A stretch of DNA of 62,932 nt from Gemmatimonadota bacterium (GCA_018660835.1 JABJJN010000016.1:1-62932); one strand, 5' to 3'. Counted from the first letter of the stretch, positions 1 through 16,472 are shown. Translations and numbers: made by a program. The notes: generated by a model from the sequence alone, not told the origin.

Positions 1-1
1 G

Positions 2-3000
2 ACGGCGACGGCCGCCCTCTTTGGCGTTCGCGCCGCGCTGGATCTGCCGGTGGATGCCGTACCGGACGTCACGACGAACCAGGTGCAGGTCAACAGCCTC
101 GCCCCCGGCTTCGCCGCTGAGGAGATGGAGCGCTATGTCACGTCCCCCATCGAGGTGGCGATGAGCAGTGTGCCACGCAAGGTGGAGATGCGCTCTATCT
201 CACAGTTCGGCCTGTCCCAGGTGACCATCACCTTCGAGGAGGACGTCGATCTCTACTGGGCGCGACAGCTGGTCCTAGAGCGTCTGCTCGTGGCACGCGA
301 CGCACTGCCCCCCGGGGTCCAGCCTGAGCTGGCGCCGATCAGCACAGGCCTGGGTGAGATCTATCAATTCACCCTCGAGGCCGACAGCAGCATCGCCACC
401 GACGTGACGCCGATGGAGCTGCGCAGCATCCTCGACTGGGTCATCAAGCCGCAGTTGCGAACGCTCCCTGGCGTCATCGAAGTCAATAGCTACGGCGGAC
501 GGCAAAAGCAGTACGAGGTGCAGATCGACCCTGAGCGACTGCGCGCCCACGAGCTGACCCTCAACCAGGTCTTTGACGCGCTGGCGCGCAACAACGCCAA
601 CGCCGGCGGTGCCTACCTCGAGGAGGGTGGCGAACGACGATTGCTGCGTGGCGTGGGCTTAATCGAGTCTCTGCAGGACGTGGAGAACACCGTCGTCGCT
701 TCCCGCGACGGCCGTCCCGTCCTCGTACGACATCTTGGACAGGTGGGCTTCGGTTCACAGATCCGGCAAGGCGCTGCCACACGCGACGGCAAGGGCGAGA
801 CGGTGATGGGCATTGCGATGATGCTCAAGGGCGCCAACAGTCGCGACGTCGCTCGTCGCGTGGAGACACGCCTGCACGAGTTGCAGGCGGCCATGCCCGA
901 AGGCGTCGACATCCGCCCCTACTACGACCGCAGCGACCTCGTGGGCCGTACGATCGACACGGCAAAGGGGAATCTCGTCAAAGGGGGCATCCTCGTCGTC
1001 GGTGTGCTCTTCCTGTTCCTGCTGCAACTGCGTGCCGGCCTGATCGTGTCAGCGGCGATCCCGCTGTCGATGCTCGCTGCCCTGGCAGGCATGGCCTGGT
1101 TCGATGTCTCGGCGAATCTGATGAGCCTCGGCGCCATCGACTTCGGCCTCATCGTCGACGGCGCCGTCATTATCGTCGAAAGCTGCGTGCGTCGGCTCGC
1201 TCTGCGTCGCGAGGAGCTCGGCCGCGAGCTCACCGAGCAGGAGCGCGTCGATATCGTCCGCGATGCCACTGTCGAGATCTACCGGCCCGCCCTGTTCGGC
1301 ATGCTCATCATCATGTGTGCCTATGTGCCGGTCCTGGCCTTGTCCGGCATCGAGGGGAAGATGTTTCGACCCATGGCGGCGGCGGTGTTGCTGGCCCTGG
1401 CCGGGGCGCTGGTGCTCAGCCTGACCCTGACCCCGGCCCTGTGCGCCCTCTTCCTGCGACCCAGTGCCCGTGGCGAAAACCACGGACTCTATGCCGCCGT
1501 GCGTGAGCGCTACCAGTGGCTGTTGCTGGGTACCCTGGCGCGCCCACGGGCTGCCGCGATAGGAGCTCTCCTGCTGGTGGGCACCTGTATCGCCCTTTTC
1601 CCGCTGTTGGGCTCGGAGTTCTTACCCGACCTCGACGAGGGCGCCATCGCGGTGAACCACGCACGGATGAAGAGCATCTCCCTGGAGCAATCAGTGCGGC
1701 AGACGACGCTTGTCGAGCAGGAACTGCGAACCTTGCCCGAAGTGGAGACCGTCGTCAGCCGCATCGGCAGGCCCGAGATTGCCACCGATCCGATGGGCGT
1801 CGAGTTAGTCGACACTTACGCCTTCCTCAAACCGCCAGATCAGTGGCGTCCGGGCCTCAACAGAGAAGACCTCGTCGCCGAGATGGATGCCCGACTCGAC
1901 GCCTTCCCCGGCGTGGTAGCCAGTTTCTCTCAACCCATCAAGTTCCGCATGATGGAACTCATCGAGGGCGTCGGCGCCCGTTCGGACATCGTGGTCAAGA
2001 TCTATGGCGACGATATGGAGCGACTTCTGGCAACGGGCGCACAGATCGGCGAGATCCTTGCCGACGTCGAGGGGGGCCGCGACGTCCAGGTGCAACGCGT
2101 CAGCGGCTTGCCGATGTTGGAAGTGCGCGTCGACCGAGAGGCAACGGCGCGTTATGGCGTCGACGTGGCCGACGTGCTTCAGGTCGTGCAGACCGCCATC
2201 GCCGGCACACCAGCGACCACGGTGCTGGAAGGCTTCCGCCGCTTCGATCTGGTGGTGCGCCTGTCTGAGTGGGCCCGCACCGACGCCGGCACGATAGGTG
2301 ACTTACTGGTGACGGCACCGGGAGGCCAGCGCGTTCCCCTGCGATTGCTGGCCCGCATCGAGTCGATCGAAGGACCGGCGGAGATCAGTCGCGACAACGG
2401 CCAGCGCCGTCTCTCTGTAGAGGCCAACGTTCGTGGCCGCGACATCGGCTCCTTCGTCGACGAAGCACGGACGCTTGTCGGTGCAGAGGTCGATCTTCCC
2501 GCCGGTTATCTGGTGGAATGGGGCGGCACATTCGAGCATCTCGAGAGTGGCCGCGAGCGTCTGCTCGTCGTCGTGCCCATCACGTTCGGGTTCATCCTCA
2601 TCCTGCTGGTCACCGCCCTGCGCTCCGTGTCCCAGGCGCTGCTGGTGTTCACCGGGATTCCCTTCGCCATCTCCGGTGGCGTGCTCGCCCTGCTGGTTCG
2701 GGACATGCCCTTCTCGATGAGTGCTGGTGTTGGCTTCGTCGCCGTCTCCGGCGTCGCCGTCCTTAACGGCATCGTCCTGGTGACGTATATCAACCAACTG
2801 CGCGACAGCGGCCATGACCTTCGGGATGCAACGATAGAGGGCGCCATGGCCCGCCTGCGCCCGGTGCTCATGACGGCCCTGGTCGCCAGCCTCGGATTCG
2901 TGCCGATGGCTCTGTCCACAGCGACGGGTGCGGAGGTGCAGAAGCCCCTGGCAACGGTCGTCATCGGCGGGATCATCACCGACACCGTGCTCACCCTGCT

Positions 3001-3070
3001 CGTGCTGCCAGCACTCTACCGGCGAACGGCCCGCCCACTTCGTTCAGAATCGGAGGTGATGCAGGCGTGA
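2..3070 (+). CDS. CzcA/CusA-family heavy-metal efflux RND permease, 5' end cut by window edge
   Basis: The reading frame is open from the first full codon at position 2, before the first ATG at 50, so the N-terminal residues lie outside the window. The start VDAVPDVT...VQVNS and the TM4 motif GAIDFGLIVDGAVIIVES (near 1130-1180), with its two Asp and one Glu of the proton relay, are typical of the heavy-metal branch of RND pumps. These work as inner-membrane trimers with a periplasmic adaptor and an outer-membrane channel. The visible length (about 1023 codons) is close to the usual 1040. Adaptor and outer-membrane genes are not downstream, so they would have to be upstream of the window. The metal specificity cannot be read from the sequence. 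Confidence 0.93.
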   Translation, partial: TATAALFGVRAALDLPVDAVPDVTTNQVQVNSLAPGFAAEEMERYVTSPIEVAMSSVPRKVEMRSISQFGLSQVTITFEEDVDLYWARQLVLERLLVARDALPPGVQPELAPISTGLGEIYQFTLEADSSIATDVTPMELRSILDWVIKPQLRTLPGVIEVNSYGGRQKQYEVQIDPERLRAHELTLNQVFDALARNNANAGGAYLEEGGERRLLRGVGLIESLQDVENTVVASRDGRPVLVRHLGQVGFGSQIRQGAATRDGKGETVMGIAMMLKGANSRDVARRVETRLHELQAAMPEGVDIRPYYDRSDLVGRTIDTAKGNLVKGGILVVGVLFLFLLQLRAGLIVSAAIPLSMLAALAGMAWFDVSANLMSLGAIDFGLIVDGAVIIVESCVRRLALRREELGRELTEQERVDIVRDATVEIYRPALFGMLIIMCAYVPVLALSGIEGKMFRPMAAAVLLALAGALVLSLTLTPALCALFLRPSARGENHGLYAAVRERYQWLLLGTLARPRAAAIGALLLVGTCIALFPLLGSEFLPDLDEGAIAVNHARMKSISLEQSVRQTTLVEQELRTLPEVETVVSRIGRPEIATDPMGVELVDTYAFLKPPDQWRPGLNREDLVAEMDARLDAFPGVVASFSQPIKFRMMELIEGVGARSDIVVKIYGDDMERLLATGAQIGEILADVEGGRDVQVQRVSGLPMLEVRVDREATARYGVDVADVLQVVQTAIAGTPATTVLEGFRRFDLVVRLSEWARTDAGTIGDLLVTAPGGQRVPLRLLARIESIEGPAEISRDNGQRRLSVEANVRGRDIGSFVDEARTLVGAEVDLPAGYLVEWGGTFEHLESGRERLLVVVPITFGFILILLVTALRSVSQALLVFTGIPFAISGGVLALLVRDMPFSMSAGVGFVAVSGVAVLNGIVLVTYINQLRDSGHDLRDATIEGAMARLRPVLMTALVASLGFVPMALSTATGAEVQKPLATVVIGGIITDTVLTLLVLPALYRRTARPLRSESEVMQA

Positions 3071-3177
3071 CAGAATGGGGCCCAGATATCGGGCATGAGA
3101 TCCTCTACCAATCCGGGGCACTCGGACCGCTTCACGAGATCTCTTTTACATTCCGCCACTGAGGTCGGCTCCTATCT

Positions 3178-3459
3178 GTGAGAACCGAATCAGCGAAAGA
3201 AGAGATCTTGTCCGAGTCCGAACGCCAGACCACCCTGATTCACAGGGCAGCCGCTGGTGACGTCGAAGCCTTCTCTCGTCTCGTGCGCGAGTTCCAGGAT
3301 GTGGCGGTGGGCTATGGGGTTGCCATCTTGGGCGACGTTCACGCGGCGGAAGATGCGGCGCAGGAGGCCTTTCTTGCCATGCACTCGCGGCTGTGGCAGT
3401 TGCGCGATCCGGTGGCCTTCCCCGCCTGGCTTCGCACCCTCGTACCGAGCGTGCCGTGA
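3178..3459 (+). pseudogene. N-terminal fragment of an ECF-like sigma factor (region 2)
   Basis: The GTG-started frame encodes 93 residues matching sigma-70 region 2: HRAAAGDVEAFSRLVREFQD, then EDAAQEAFLAMHSRLWQLRD, then FPAWLRTLV. It stops abruptly at TGA right after AWLRTLV, where an intact factor would continue with the end of region 2 and a linker. Region 4 (TERAVIALFYMSRYTHREIA) begins in another frame within a few bases, near 3443. The two halves therefore look like one gene that lost its middle segment and its frame. Family knowledge says regions 2 and 4 must be joined in one chain to work. The break could be a real deletion or a sequence error. Confidence 0.75.
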
Positions 3460-5408
3460 TCGCACTATTCTACATGAGTCGCTACACACATCGAGAGATC
3501 GCCCGGTTTCTGGACATCCCTGAGACAACAGTGCAGGGCCGATTGCGCACTGGAAAGCATCGCCTGAAAGAGAGGATCTGGAAGATGACAGAGGACCATC
3601 TGGGTCATAGCGCCCCGTCTCACAACAGCCGGTTCGCTGAACGGATCAAACGTCTCGTGCGCCCGGAAGACCTCACGAAGGACGAGGAGCAGATCTGGGC
3701 CGGGGGCCGCGGCACCGATGTATGGGAGATGCTGACGGCGGCGATCGCTGGAGACCTGCCGGCGATCGAGAAACTGGTTCGCAAGGATCCGCGTCTCGCT
3801 ACCTGTTCCAATCAGTATCGCACACCCCTGCACTTCGCCACCCAGGAGAACCATCTCGAGGTCGTCGGTTTCCTCCTTGAACACGGTGCCGACCCCACCT
3901 ACCGGTCAGGCAACTTCTGGCACGAGCGGCCGACGGCGATCGCTGCTGAACGCGGCTACACCCAATTGCAGGCCCTGCTGCGGGATCATCTGGAAACGGC
4001 AGGGATTCCGGATGCAGAATCCGGCGAGCGCATCGCTGAGGTCATCCGCAGCCGCGACGAGGAGGCTGTCGCTCAGCTTCTGGACGCCGAAGAGCACTTG
4101 CTCACGGCAGGCGACGCCCGCGGCAATCTGCCCATCCATTGGGCTGTCATGATCCGCTCGATCTCGATGATTGACTTGATGTTGGTGCGAGGCGCTGACA
4201 TCAACGCCATGCGCCCGGACGGCGCCCGACCGCTGGATCTGAGCAATGGCGACTACTACCACCGTGGCGGACGGGACGTGCCGCCTCAGGCTCTGTCGAC
4301 ACATGAGGTTCTCATCGGCTACCTCATCGCTCGGGGCGCCGACTACGATATCGCCGTCGCTGCCAAGGTCGGCGACACCGAACGTGTGCAAGCGTTGCTG
4401 GAAATAGACCCTGGCCTGGCCAACGAGGTCCCCGCCTACTCGACCTACTATTCCGGTCTGCCCTTGCGCAATGCCTGCATGTTCAGGCATCGAGAGACGG
4501 TGAAGGCGCTGCTGGAAAATGGCGCTGACCCGAACGTGCCTGAGCCCGGAATCGCTCCACAGGGTGGCTCGCTTCACGCAGCCTCGAGGCAGGGCGATGT
4601 CGAGATCGCCCGCTGGCTGTTGGAGAAGGGCGCCGATCCCAATGCGGATGTAGAGTCCTCGGGCAACTGCATGTCCGCCGCCGGCAACAATGCTGAGATG
4701 CTGGCGCTGCTGGCCTCCTTTGGTGGTGAGTTTCCGGACCACAGCGATCTGAGCCAGATCCCCGACTCAGCACTTGATGCGGTCTACGGCCCCACCCGTC
4801 CTCTACGTCACGCTGTCGATACCCAGGATCTGCGGACTTTAGCGGAGCGATTCGATGTGGAGCCGGAGCTCGTGTCAGAAGTTCTACGCATCGCTCTGCG
4901 CAACGGCGGGCCCGATCGGATCCCCGTCATCAAACTTTGCCTCGACCACGACGCAGCGGCGGCGCGGCAGATACATGCGAACGAGTTGATTTACTGCCTG
5001 CACCGCTGCAGTGACGATACAGTCAGCACCGAGATCATCGGCTGGCTGCTGGACGCAGGTATGACACCCAACGATTCTGATTGGCTGCGCGTGAGCTCCC
5101 TGCACCGGCTAGCGATCGGCAGCATGAAGCATGGCTCCGATGGCAGGGAATACCGACACCATACCGAGGCCATGCGACTCTTCGTCGAGGCCGGCGCAGA
5201 CCTGAACGCCAGGGATGAGGAGTTCCACTCTACCCCCTTGGGTTGGGCGGCCCGATGGGGACGCCCAGAGGCAGTCAAGCTACTGTTGGAGCGCGGTGCG
5301 GCCACCAACTTGCCCGACGACCTGCCCTGGGCAACACCGCTGGCCTGGGCGCGACAGAAGGGGCATACAGGGATAGTGAGTATGTTGACGGAGGCAGGTG
5401 CAATCTGA
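3393..5408 (+). CDS. Sigma region 4 helix-turn-helix fused to a long ankyrin-repeat domain (3' half of a broken gene)
   Basis: The frame could start at ATG 3393, but the first 17 residues are out-of-frame sigma region 2 sequence, so the natural start is probably the GTG at 3178. Residues 18-60 form sigma region 4 (REIARFLDIPETTVQGRLRTGKHRLKER). From about residue 110 to the end (671) there are ankyrin units with typical phrases: TPLHFATQENHLEVVGFLLEH, VKALLENGADPN, IARWLLEKGADPN and AVKLLLERGA. The joint architecture, a sigma factor with a C-terminal ankyrin solenoid, suggests promoter recognition gated by a protein-protein contact, which is inference. It may now be non-functional because region 2 is out of frame. 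Alternatively a shortened DNA-binding ankyrin protein may be made from ATG 3474. Confidence 0.7.
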   Translation: MAVARSGGLPRLASHPRTERAVIALFYMSRYTHREIARFLDIPETTVQGRLRTGKHRLKERIWKMTEDHLGHSAPSHNSRFAERIKRLVRPEDLTKDEEQIWAGGRGTDVWEMLTAAIAGDLPAIEKLVRKDPRLATCSNQYRTPLHFATQENHLEVVGFLLEHGADPTYRSGNFWHERPTAIAAERGYTQLQALLRDHLETAGIPDAESGERIAEVIRSRDEEAVAQLLDAEEHLLTAGDARGNLPIHWAVMIRSISMIDLMLVRGADINAMRPDGARPLDLSNGDYYHRGGRDVPPQALSTHEVLIGYLIARGADYDIAVAAKVGDTERVQALLEIDPGLANEVPAYSTYYSGLPLRNACMFRHRETVKALLENGADPNVPEPGIAPQGGSLHAASRQGDVEIARWLLEKGADPNADVESSGNCMSAAGNNAEMLALLASFGGEFPDHSDLSQIPDSALDAVYGPTRPLRHAVDTQDLRTLAERFDVEPELVSEVLRIALRNGGPDRIPVIKLCLDHDAAAARQIHANELIYCLHRCSDDTVSTEIIGWLLDAGMTPNDSDWLRVSSLHRLAIGSMKHGSDGREYRHHTEAMRLFVEAGADLNARDEEFHSTPLGWAARWGRPEAVKLLLERGAATNLPDDLPWATPLAWARQKGHTGIVSMLTEAGAI

Positions 5409-5480
5409 CGGCTCATTACCGCCCTTTTCTAGGGTCGGCAAGTACCTGCCCACACTCCATCGGAGATGACCGAGGATACC

Positions 5481-6248
5481 ATGATTTTCAGGACACCGCT
5501 CGACGTACGAAAAGCATGCCGCGCCAACCAGCTCGAAGGATTCGCCTCCCGTGCTTTACCGGGATACTTGTGCGTCAATGTCGCCTTCCTCGACGTGGAT
5601 TACGCGGACGATTTCGAGTCATTCTGTCGGGCCAACCCGAAGCCCTGTCCCTTGATCGCCAGGATGGACCCCGGCCAGACCCAGTGTCCTGAGTATGCCG
5701 AGGATCTGGACATACGAACCGACCTGGGATCCTATGACATCGTGCGGGAAGGCGAAGTAACGGAGGTACGCCGGGACATCACCGACCTGTTCGACGACCG
5801 CACGGTCAGCTTCCTGATCGGTTCCAGCGTGTCTTTCGACGGCCTTCTCGCGCAAAAGGGGTATGCCGCCTCCTTCGGCCCCGCCATCCAACTCACCACA
5901 GTGGCCTGCGAAACGGTCGGTCCCTTCTCCGGCAACATGGCTGTCACGATCCGGGCTTTCGAGCCCCACCTGGTCGACGACGTCTGGGCATTCACCAGTC
6001 ACTTCCCGGGCTGTCACGGCGCACCGGTCGGCAAGAACAACGCCCAGGAGCTCGGGATCGCGGATCTGGACGTCAACATGAACGGCGATCGATTCGCAGT
6101 ACCTGCGGGAACCGACCGCCTCTACTGGGCATGTGGGATCACACCCCGCATCGTCGCCGAGCAGGCACGATTGCCCTTCATGATATCCTATACACCCGGT
6201 CACGCCATGATCACGGACATTCCGACAGAATCCCTGTATCAGGAATGA
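5481..6248 (+). CDS. DUF1445 / UPF0317 putative hydro-lyase (D-glutamate cyclase-like)
   Basis: The protein of about 255 residues shows the family pattern: FCRANPKPCPLIA, the mid-protein FPGCHGAPVGKNN stretch, and the late RLYWACGITPRIVAE stretch followed by PGHAMITD. Bacterial members (YcsI type) are annotated as putative hydro-lyases. The mitochondrial relative is a D-glutamate cyclase, so a lyase or cyclase acting on a small acid is plausible. ATG 5481 is preferred because GAGG sits five bases before it. ATG 5466 would add five residues but has its purine-rich stretch only one base away. The gene stands alone between the ankyrin gene and a convergent PhyH gene. Confidence 0.85.
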   Translation: MIFRTPLDVRKACRANQLEGFASRALPGYLCVNVAFLDVDYADDFESFCRANPKPCPLIARMDPGQTQCPEYAEDLDIRTDLGSYDIVREGEVTEVRRDITDLFDDRTVSFLIGSSVSFDGLLAQKGYAASFGPAIQLTTVACETVGPFSGNMAVTIRAFEPHLVDDVWAFTSHFPGCHGAPVGKNNAQELGIADLDVNMNGDRFAVPAGTDRLYWACGITPRIVAEQARLPFMISYTPGHAMITDIPTESLYQE

Positions 6249-6271
6249 CCGTCCACGCCATTTGAAGTCCC

Positions 6272-7192
6272 CTACTGGTCGTCAGGCGTGGGGCGGTCGT
6301 TCCAGTCGCCCATGGCAAAAGGCCGGGCGTCGGCCGCTTCGGCCAGGGTGCGGTAGCGCGGGCTTCGACCCCAATGCGCCTTACCGTGGAAGAGGGTGGT
6401 CAGCTGCTCGGGGATCTGTTCCCTGAAGTCGTCGCTCAACTCTCCCTTGTCCCAGTAGGGGAACATGGGGGCGCCGTACCCGGTGATGATGATGACGCGC
6501 TCCTTGTCAGAACGGATCTGTCCGGTGGCGTGAATGAGGGTTTCGCTGAACAGCAAAGTAGACCCAGCGGGGGCCACAACCTGGTGGATGAGAGAGGGGT
6601 CCTGATAGGCCAGCTCGATCAGGTCGTCCTGGGGCACGTCCACCTTGTGGCTGCCGGCGATGACGACGGTGCCACCGTCCTCCGGCGACAGGTCCGTCAG
6701 ATTGGTGAGAGTTTTTACGAAGTTGCAATGGAAAAGCCCGCCCTGAACGTGCCCCCCAAAGGGGATGTCCGTGCCCCGGTGGAAGCGGTAGCGGGGAGAG
6801 CCCGACTTGGCGTCTTCTGGAACTCGGCTGTTAACGTGGGCATTCATCTCGACGATACGCGCCTCACAAGCCATCAACTCCTCAGCCATTGACACGAGCC
6901 GAGGATGGGTGGCGTACGCGGTAATCGCCGGGTCTGATTCGAGGATGTTACCGATAAAGTGATGGTTGGGCACGTTCTTGAGCAGGTAGGCATTGTTGAA
7001 GCGGGCACCGTCCGCCAGGGGATTCTCCAGCTGGCACAGGCCCCGCTTGAGTCGATACACCGCCTCCAGCAGCTGTCCCACCTCATCAGCACTCAGCGTC
7101 TCTTCAATCACCACATAGCCAAAGACCTCAAGATGGTAGCGCTGGGCGGGAGTGAGGGCAGGGAAGGGTTTGTCGAAAGTGGCTTCGGTCAT
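6272..7192 (-). CDS. Phytanoyl-CoA dioxygenase (PhyH)-family protein with atypical iron site
   Basis: The 306 residues have the PhyH fold signature: an N-terminal FGYVVIEETLSADEV segment, then LTDLSPEDGGTVVIAGSHK, and a distal LIHATG histidine (H221) followed by R232 for 2-oxoglutarate. The usual Fe-binding H-x-D is not visible. The best candidates are H138-R-G140 (followed by T-D142) and H155-C-N157. An H-x-G arrangement resembles the site of Fe/2-oxoglutarate halogenases, but several PhyH subfamilies also have HGG-like variants, so no reaction is assigned. The gene converges with the DUF1445 gene. The substrate is unknown. Confidence 0.85.
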   Translation of the reverse strand: MTEATFDKPFPALTPAQRYHLEVFGYVVIEETLSADEVGQLLEAVYRLKRGLCQLENPLADGARFNNAYLLKNVPNHHFIGNILESDPAITAYATHPRLVSMAEELMACEARIVEMNAHVNSRVPEDAKSGSPRYRFHRGTDIPFGGHVQGGLFHCNFVKTLTNLTDLSPEDGGTVVIAGSHKVDVPQDDLIELAYQDPSLIHQVVAPAGSTLLFSETLIHATGQIRSDKERVIIITGYGAPMFPYWDKGELSDDFREQIPEQLTTLFHGKAHWGRSPRYRTLAEAADARPFAMGDWNDRPTPDDQ

Positions 7193-7229
7193 GACGTCAG
7201 CTCTCTATCGTTCGTGGTTCTTTTTACAC

Positions 7230-7507
7230 TCACGCCTCCACCCTCACGACCACACACGTCATATCATCCGCCTGGGGTTCCTCCCCAGCGAACTCCCTGG
7301 CCTTGCTCATCAGCCGCTCCACCAGATCCTCCGCACTAATTCCTTCTGTGCAGGCTTCTCTCACCGTCTCAATAGTCCGGTCGTAGCCGAACATCTCTTC
7401 TGATGGGTTGATCGTCTCGGGGATGCCATCGGAATAGAGGACGAGATAGTCGCCCTCGTGCAGTTGAGCCTCGATGGCCTCGTATTGGGTGTCTGGTCTT
7501 ACACCTA

Positions 7508-7520
<13 letters not shown>
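7230..7520 (-). pseudogene. C-terminal remnant of a SpoIIE-type (PP2C) serine phosphatase
   Basis: The reverse strand from about 7520 to the TGA at 7230-7232 reads without interruption as the last ~95 residues of a SpoIIE/RsbU phosphatase. It includes LGYPLGVRPDTQYE, then GDYLVLYSDGIPET, and finally PQADDMTCVVVRVEA with the conserved D-D-M-T metal-site motif. No start codon or upstream domain follows. At about 7508-7520 the sequence changes into the sensor region of the kinase gene on the other strand. The gene has lost its N-terminal three-quarters. Such phosphatases normally act in partner-switching regulation or as response-regulator outputs. Without its upstream part this fragment cannot be active. 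Confidence 0.85.
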
Positions 7521-11631
<4,111 letters not shown>

Positions 11632-11635
<4 letters not shown>

Positions 11636-14564
11636 CGAGACTTACCAACAGTCTCGGCCGACATTGGGCTGTTACCTGTGGTCTAGTCGCTTTCTCTGCC
11701 CTCATCGCGCCAGGGCCAGCGAGTGCCCAGGAACTAGCGCTGACCCCGAATGAGCAGGCTTGGTTGCGCCAGCATCCCACCATCCGCGTCGGTGCCGACG
11801 AGGCCTTTCCGCCCGTCGACTTCATCGACGAAAATGGCGTACATCGGGGCCTGGCCGCCGATTATCTCGCGCTGCTCAACCAGCGACTCGGCATCGACAT
11901 GCAGGTCGTGCAGGGCCTCACCTGGGCCCAGATGATGGACGGCGTCAAAACTGGCACCCTCGACCTCATCCTCTGTATCGCCGACACCCCCGAACGCCAG
12001 ACTTTCTTCCACTTCACTGAACCCTATCTCAACCTTCCCATCGTCGTCTTCACTCGCGATGACGCCCCGTTCCTTCCTAGTGTGCAATCCCTTGAGGGCC
12101 GCCGCGTCGCGGTTGTGGACGGCTATGCCCCCCACGAATTCCTCCGCAGCGAATTTCCCAAGCTGACGCTTCAGCCGATACCCACACCTGCAGAGGCCTT
12201 GCTCAGACTGACGTCCGGCCAGGTCGATGCCTTTGTCGGCAACCTGGCTTCGGCTACCTACATCATTCAGCAGAGGGGTCTCAACAATATCAAGGTCGCC
12301 GCGCCCACACCTCAGGCTGTCGATATCTCGATGGGCGTGCGCAAGGACTGGCCCGAGTTGGTTGGCATCCTCAACAAGGGCCTTCGATCTGTGACCCAGG
12401 AAGAGCGTAGTGAGATATACAGCCGTTGGTTGGCCGTGCGTTACGAAGTGGATAGCTCGCGCCTGTGGAGCATCCTCGGCTGGGTGGTCGCTGGAGTCAC
12501 CGTCCTCTTCGTCGCCGTCATCATCTGGGGGCGCCAGATCCGTCGTCGTGAAGAGCGCTTTCGCGCCGTGCTGGAATCCACGCCTGACGGCATGTTCATC
12601 GTTGGTCGCGATGGTATCATCATCCTCGTCAATGCTTGTCTCGGTCGACTGTTCGGCTATGGTAGCGATGAAATCATCGGTCAATCCGTCGAGATATTGG
12701 TTCCCGAGCGTTTTAGAGACGCACACACGCCTCATCGCGATGGTTACTTTGCCATCCCGGACACTTGGCAGATGGGTGAAGCGACGAACCTGGACCTGTA
12801 CGCGCAGCATAGAGACGGATCCGAATTCCCCGTCGAGATCAGCCTCAATCCCCTGCAGGCAGATGGCGATCAGGTAATTGCCACGGTGCGCGACATTTCC
12901 ACACGCAAGCAAAGGGAGCATCACGGCCAGCTCATGGCCGACTTCCGCGAGGCCGTGTGGCGTCTCGACAGTGCCAGTGAGGTGCGCGATCTGTTTGTGC
13001 CACTGCACGCCGTCCTGGTCGATAGTGGGGTGCCGTTCAATTATTGTGGTGTCAATATCATCGAATCAGTGGAGGAAAACCGGATCCGGGCATTTGCATT
13101 CGGTGAGGACGATATACGCGACAGCATTATGGACGAGTCCGGTGCGAATAAGGTGATCGCATTCTGGCGGTCCGGTGAGGTGACGCACCGGACCGACCTA
13201 CAAGCCCACGATCCCCATCAGGAGTTGGCCTCCTGGATTAGTCCGATCGACAAACCGCGCAGCATTGTTGATGTGCCCTTTTCGCACGGCACCCTGGCGG
13301 CCAATAGCCTTGAGCCCAACGCCTTCACAGCATATTTGGATATGCTTTCTGATATTGCCGGCGTCCTTTCCGAAGGTTTCCGCCGTCTGGACGATCTGCG
13401 GGCTTTGAGGGATCGCACCGTGGCCGCCGAGGTCGCACAGAGCGAGGCCGAAGCGGCCAACCAGGCCAAGAGCACTTTCCTGGCCAATATGTCGCACGAG
13501 ATTCGCACGCCGATGAACGCCATCCTAGGCTTTGCCGAAGTGCTGGACCACAGGATCAACGACCCGGAAAGCAAACACTACCTGCATTCCATTCTGACCA
13601 GCGGACGATCCCTGATGGCGCTGATCAGTGACATCCTGGATCTGTCCAAGATCGAGGCCGGGAAGATCGAAGTGCGCGAAGACGAGGTCGAGCTCCGACC
13701 CTTATTCGACGAACTCCAGGCAACCTACAGTGCCCATGCCGTCGCCAAGGATTTGGCCTTCCATCTCGAGGTTGTCTCCATCCTGCCGGCGATGCTGGTA
13801 CTGGACGGGGGGTATCTGAGAAAGATCCTCATCCACCTGATTGACAACGCGATCAAATTTACCGCCCAGGGCAACGTCAAGCTGGAGGTCTCGTGCCGGG
13901 AAGGGACGGTCGGACAGAGGTCGGTGGACCTAGAGCTCTCGGTGACAGATACCGGGGTGGGGATCCCAGCCGACCAGCTCGATTCGATATTCGGCGCCTT
14001 TAACCAGCAGGACGGGCAAAGCATCAACGAATACGGGGGCACCGGTCTCGGCCTGGCTATCAGTCGCCACCTGGTCGCTTTGATGGGTGGCAAACTCTCC
14101 GTCACTAGCCAGGTGGACGTTGGCAGCACCTTTACGGTCATGCTCCCCGGCATCACCGTTATCGCGACTGGAGACCTGCCAGAGGATGAGAGGGATAGAC
14201 ACGAGGCGGATGAGGGCCGTCCACCCTCCGAAGATACGTGGTCTGCGGCGCAAATAGACGCGGCGACCAGAGACCGGCTTCCAAGCCTGCTGGCAAGCCT
14301 GCGGGGCGAGATCGCCGATGCGTGGGAAGATGTCCGCAGCAGCGGCAATATTACCGATATCGAAGCCCTTGCCGATGCGCTCCTCGCGGCGTTGGCCGAC
14401 ATCCAGTACCCGCCTTTGGCGCTGTGGGCCGAGAAGCTAAAGATGCAGGCATCGCAGTTCCAGATGGACCTGCTTCCCGAGACGCTGGATCAGCTACCCG
14501 ATCTCACCGAGGAAATCGAGTCGCTCGCAATAGCAGAGCAAGCTGATTCTCCAAAGGATAAATC

Positions 14565-14568
<4 letters not shown>
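11632..14568 (+). CDS. BvgS-like sensor histidine kinase: periplasmic SBP3 domain-TM-PAS-GAF-like-HisKA-HATPase-C-terminal module
   Basis: ATG 11632 overlaps the stop of the previous kinase (ATGA) and begins a clear signal peptide ending in PASA/QE, so it is chosen over the longer frame. The protein has 978 residues. Residues 38-272 form a family-3 solute-binding domain (HPTIRVGADEAFPPVDFIDE...DLILCIADTPER), with TM 277-301 and PAS 307-425. One GAF-like module (432-593) matches those of the neighbour. HisKA carries H622, and HATPase ends in GGTGLGLAIS near 800. There is no receiver, but the last 90 residues match the C-terminal module of both flanking kinases. Periplasmic binding of a small solute such as an amino acid probably controls the kinase. 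Phosphate would have to pass to a partner's receiver. Confidence 0.9.

Positions 14569-16472
<1,904 letters not shown>

Noticed and set aside
3071..3177. Small gene or RNA between the efflux pump and the sigma gene
   Set aside because: No open frame, strong hairpin or conserved motif could be supported in these 107 bases.
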